Origin: Desulfobacula toluolica Tol2
GTDB taxonomy: Bacteria; Desulfobacterota; Desulfobacteria; Desulfobacterales; Desulfobacteraceae
DNA length: 64,000 bases
Reading direction: 5' to 3'
NCBI RefSeq assembly: GCF_000307105.1
Contig: NC_018645.1
Location: 1,872,578-1,936,577, forward strand
How positions within the stretch are numbered: the first letter of the stretch is position 1; each line of letters opens with the position of its first letter. The notes under the pieces were generated by a model. That model ran no database searches. It worked only from the letters and a program-made list of their open reading frames with translations, and was not told where the DNA came from. Positions 61,871-64,000 of the stretch are shown here, one piece after another. The position numbers and the translations under genes are program-made.

Positions 61871-63520
61871 ATGCTTAAAATAATTCCACTCGGCGGTCTT
61901 GGCGAAATCGGTCTTAACATGATGGTGATTGAATACGATGATGTCATATTTATCATTGATGCCGGTCTGATGTTTCCGGAAGAATACATGCTCGGCATTG
62001 ATATCGTTATCCCGGCCATGGATTATATAAGAGAAAATCGTGATAAAGTACAGGCCATCATCATTACCCATGCCCATGAAGATCATATCGGGGCGTTGCC
62101 TTATCTTTTAAGGGAAATCAGGCTCCCTGTATATGGCACAGCCTTTACCCTGGGGATCGTCAGGAACAAGCTGATTGAGTTTGATCTCAATAAATACATT
62201 GATTTGAATCTTGTCAATCCCGGAGAAACCCTTTCAATTGATCCTTTTGAAATAGAATTTATCCGTGTCAGCCACAGCACGGTTGAGGGTGTTGGTCTTG
62301 CTATTAAAACCCCTGAAGGTGTTGTGGTTCATACAGGTGATTTCAGGATCAATCATGATTCCGACAAAATGAAAAACACGGATATTTCAAGTTTTGCAAG
62401 ATTTGGCGAAGAAGGTGTCCTTGCCCTTATGTCGGATTCCACCAATGTTGAGGTTGAAGGTTATACCATGTCTGAACAGGAAGTGGCAAAAAATCTTGAA
62501 GACTTGATCACTGTTGCCAAAGGCAGGGTTATTGTCGCCCTGTTTGCCTCAAATGTGTTCAGAATACAGCAGCTGGTGGATATAGCTATTCGCAATAATA
62601 GAAAGGTTGTTTTTCATGGTCGGAGCATGGAACAGATAGTTGCCGTGGCCACACAGCTTGGGCATATCCATTATCCCCCAAACACCATTCTTAATATAAA
62701 GCAGATTAGCAGACAAGAGGATGACGAAGTTCTCATCATCACCACCGGCAGTCAGGGAGAACCAATGTCTGCTTTGGTAAGGATGGCTTCAGGCATGCAC
62801 AAGCACATTAATATTAAAAAAGGTGACAATGTGATTTTGTCATCCAAATACATCCCGGGAAATGAAAAGGCCATTGCAAATATTATCAATAAACTCTACC
62901 GCAGAGGCGCGGATGTGGTGTATTCAAAAATTGCAAAGATTCATACCTCGGGACATGCCCACCAGGAAGAGCTCAAATTGATGTTGAATCTGACCAAACC
63001 CAAATATTTCATACCGATTCATGGGGAATATCGTCATTTGGTCGTTCATGCCAGGCTTGCCGAAGGACTTGGACTGCCAAGAGAAAATGTCATTGTTGCC
63101 GAAGACGGCAAAATCATTGCCTTTGATAAGGACGGCGGCAGGATAGAAGGCAGTGTTCATACAGGTAGAATCCTTGTTGACGGTAAAGGTATAGGTGATG
63201 TTGGAAGAAGCGTTTTAAAGGAGAGGAGGGAACTTTCCGAAGGCGGCCTTGTTGTTGTCACCATGATCATTGATGAAGAAACAGGTGTTGTTCTTTACGG
63301 GCCGGAGTTGATTTCAAAAGGATTTGTTTTTGATTCAGCCACAGGATACCTTGTTGATGATGCACAGTGTGTTATACTTGAAATCGTTGAAGAGATAGAA
63401 GCCGGGTTTGAATCCCGTGTTGAGTTGATCAGAAAAAAATTAAAAAAAGCCTTGAAACAATATTTTGCTTTTACCATAAATCGCAGGCCTCTAATTGTGC
63501 CAATTATCATTGAAGTATGA
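61871..63520 (+). CDS. rnj: Ribonuclease J
   Basis: The 549-residue protein is a metallo-beta-lactamase/beta-CASP ribonuclease with endo- and 5' exonuclease activity. It has the metal-binding ITHAHEDHIGALPYL (His67, His69, Asp71, His72), VHTGDFRI, MSDSTNVEVEG, and the beta-CASP blocks TTGSQGEPMSAL and TSGHAHQEELKLM. It ends with a C-terminal dimerisation part. The ftsK gene starts in its last codons (ATGA). Confidence 0.96.
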   Translation: MLKIIPLGGLGEIGLNMMVIEYDDVIFIIDAGLMFPEEYMLGIDIVIPAMDYIRENRDKVQAIIITHAHEDHIGALPYLLREIRLPVYGTAFTLGIVRNKLIEFDLNKYIDLNLVNPGETLSIDPFEIEFIRVSHSTVEGVGLAIKTPEGVVVHTGDFRINHDSDKMKNTDISSFARFGEEGVLALMSDSTNVEVEGYTMSEQEVAKNLEDLITVAKGRVIVALFASNVFRIQQLVDIAIRNNRKVVFHGRSMEQIVAVATQLGHIHYPPNTILNIKQISRQEDDEVLIITTGSQGEPMSALVRMASGMHKHINIKKGDNVILSSKYIPGNEKAIANIINKLYRRGADVVYSKIAKIHTSGHAHQEELKLMLNLTKPKYFIPIHGEYRHLVVHARLAEGLGLPRENVIVAEDGKIIAFDKDGGRIEGSVHTGRILVDGKGIGDVGRSVLKERRELSEGGLVVVTMIIDEETGVVLYGPELISKGFVFDSATGYLVDDAQCVILEIVEEIEAGFESRVELIRKKLKKALKQYFAFTINRRPLIVPIIIEV

Positions 63521-64000
63521 AAAAAGAACTTTATGGTATATTTCTTTTTTTTCTCATTGTACTAACAGCGGTCAGTCTTTTTTCCTATAATGTTTCCGAT
63601 CCTTGTGTGGGGAATCGTTTTTTTGACATTCCAGATCATATCCACAATGCCTTTGGTTTGTTAGGGGCACATCTTGCCGGTTTTTTTGTTTTTCTGTTCG
63701 GGTTGGGTGCATTCTGGATTCCTATTGTCCTGGGACTTGTCAGTGTCTGGTTATTAAAAGGGAAACCTGCAAATATCATCTGGCTGACCCTTCTGGGTGG
63801 CCTTTTTTTAATTGTCAGTACCGGCGGTCTGCTTTTCCTTTTTAAAGACAACTATGAGCTTTTAGGCACTCATGTCTCATCAGGTGGGGTTATCGGGATT
63901 ACAATCACATCCTTTTTATTAAAATATGCCAATATTATCGGCAGTATTATTATTCTGATGTTTCTTATGATACTCGGCATTATTTTTGCTACAGGGATAT
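63517..64000 (+). CDS. ftsK: DNA translocase FtsK, N-terminal part
   Basis: The gene runs off the right edge; 161 residues are visible. They begin MKKELYGIFLFFLIVLTAVS and contain four hydrophobic helices, spaced as in the FtsK 4TM domain (for example, LAGFFVFLFGLGAFWIPIVL and IIIWLTLLGGLFLIV-like segments). The motor domain is not in the window. It overlaps the end of rnj by 4 bases. FtsK moves DNA at the septum. Confidence 0.85.
   Translation, partial: MKKELYGIFLFFLIVLTAVSLFSYNVSDPCVGNRFFDIPDHIHNAFGLLGAHLAGFFVFLFGLGAFWIPIVLGLVSVWLLKGKPANIIWLTLLGGLFLIVSTGGLLFLFKDNYELLGTHVSSGGVIGITITSFLLKYANIIGSIIILMFLMILGIIFATGI

Noticed and set aside
1-64000. CRISPR arrays, rRNA operons, prophage or integrase genes
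   Set aside because: No regularly spaced repeats, no rRNA sequence and no phage genes were seen. The mobile traces are limited to the two transposase remnants.

Overview
The window looks like chromosomal DNA of a strictly anaerobic, sulfate-reducing deltaproteobacterium of the Desulfobacula/Desulfobacteraceae type. This is inferred from three things: the moderately AT-rich base composition, the housekeeping gene order (rho-rpmE-prfA-prmC and rpsB-tsf-pyrH-frr-uppS-cdsA-dxr-rseP in one run), and an aromatic-degradation cluster of the kind known in phenol-degrading anaerobes. No ribosomal RNA is present, so the genus is not proven.

Layout. 1-2.3 kb (minus strand): a molybdenum hydroxylase of the xanthine dehydrogenase family (FAD, 2Fe-2S and molybdopterin subunits, the last cut by the window edge) with an IclR regulator. 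Just upstream of the regulator lies a decayed tandem duplication of its own 5' end, joined to a fragment of a GAF gene. 3-10.7 kb: stress and accessory genes (GAF protein, three-domain-worth of universal stress proteins, an ABM monooxygenase-like protein, an epimerase, a phosphotransferase/P-loop kinase fusion, type I IPP isomerase, a metallophosphoesterase). 10.8-22.7 kb: a LysR regulator and a divergent cluster with phenylphosphate-synthase-like subunits (PpsA, PpsB and a CBS protein like PpsC), one UbiD-type (de)carboxylase, a UbiX-type prenyltransferase, an aryl/acyl-CoA ligase and a HAD protein. Three further proteins have no assigned role: Tm-1/UPF0261, HD and TIGR04076. The inferred route is phenol (or a related phenol) to aryl phosphate to 4-hydroxybenzoate to its CoA ester. 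22.7-26.3 kb (minus): a second complete molybdenum hydroxylase trio.

26.4-30.1 kb (minus): a siaABCD-type partner-switching and diguanylate cyclase operon. 30.4-39.6 kb: gpsA, a GAF protein, waaA, then msbA, a Trm112-like protein, DUF4416, yicC, a RemA-like protein, gmk, rlmB and comF. 39.7-41.0 kb (minus): an unusual protein with a PEP-synthase-type ATP-binding domain. 41.3-44.1 kb: a decayed island with two transposase remnants, the tail of a response regulator, the frameshifted tail of a CheW, an intact methyl-accepting chemotaxis protein and the start of a second one. A tRNA-Gln(CTG) with its terminator follows.

44.4-64 kb: a second ABM protein, larE, ndk, and the long housekeeping run coaE, rho, rpmE, prfA, prmC, rpsB, tsf, pyrH, frr, uppS, cdsA, dxr, rseP, purSL, purQ, a small unknown gene, rnj and the start of ftsK. 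Most of these genes overlap or are closely spaced.

All functions are read from sequence motifs and remembered family features. No database search was run.
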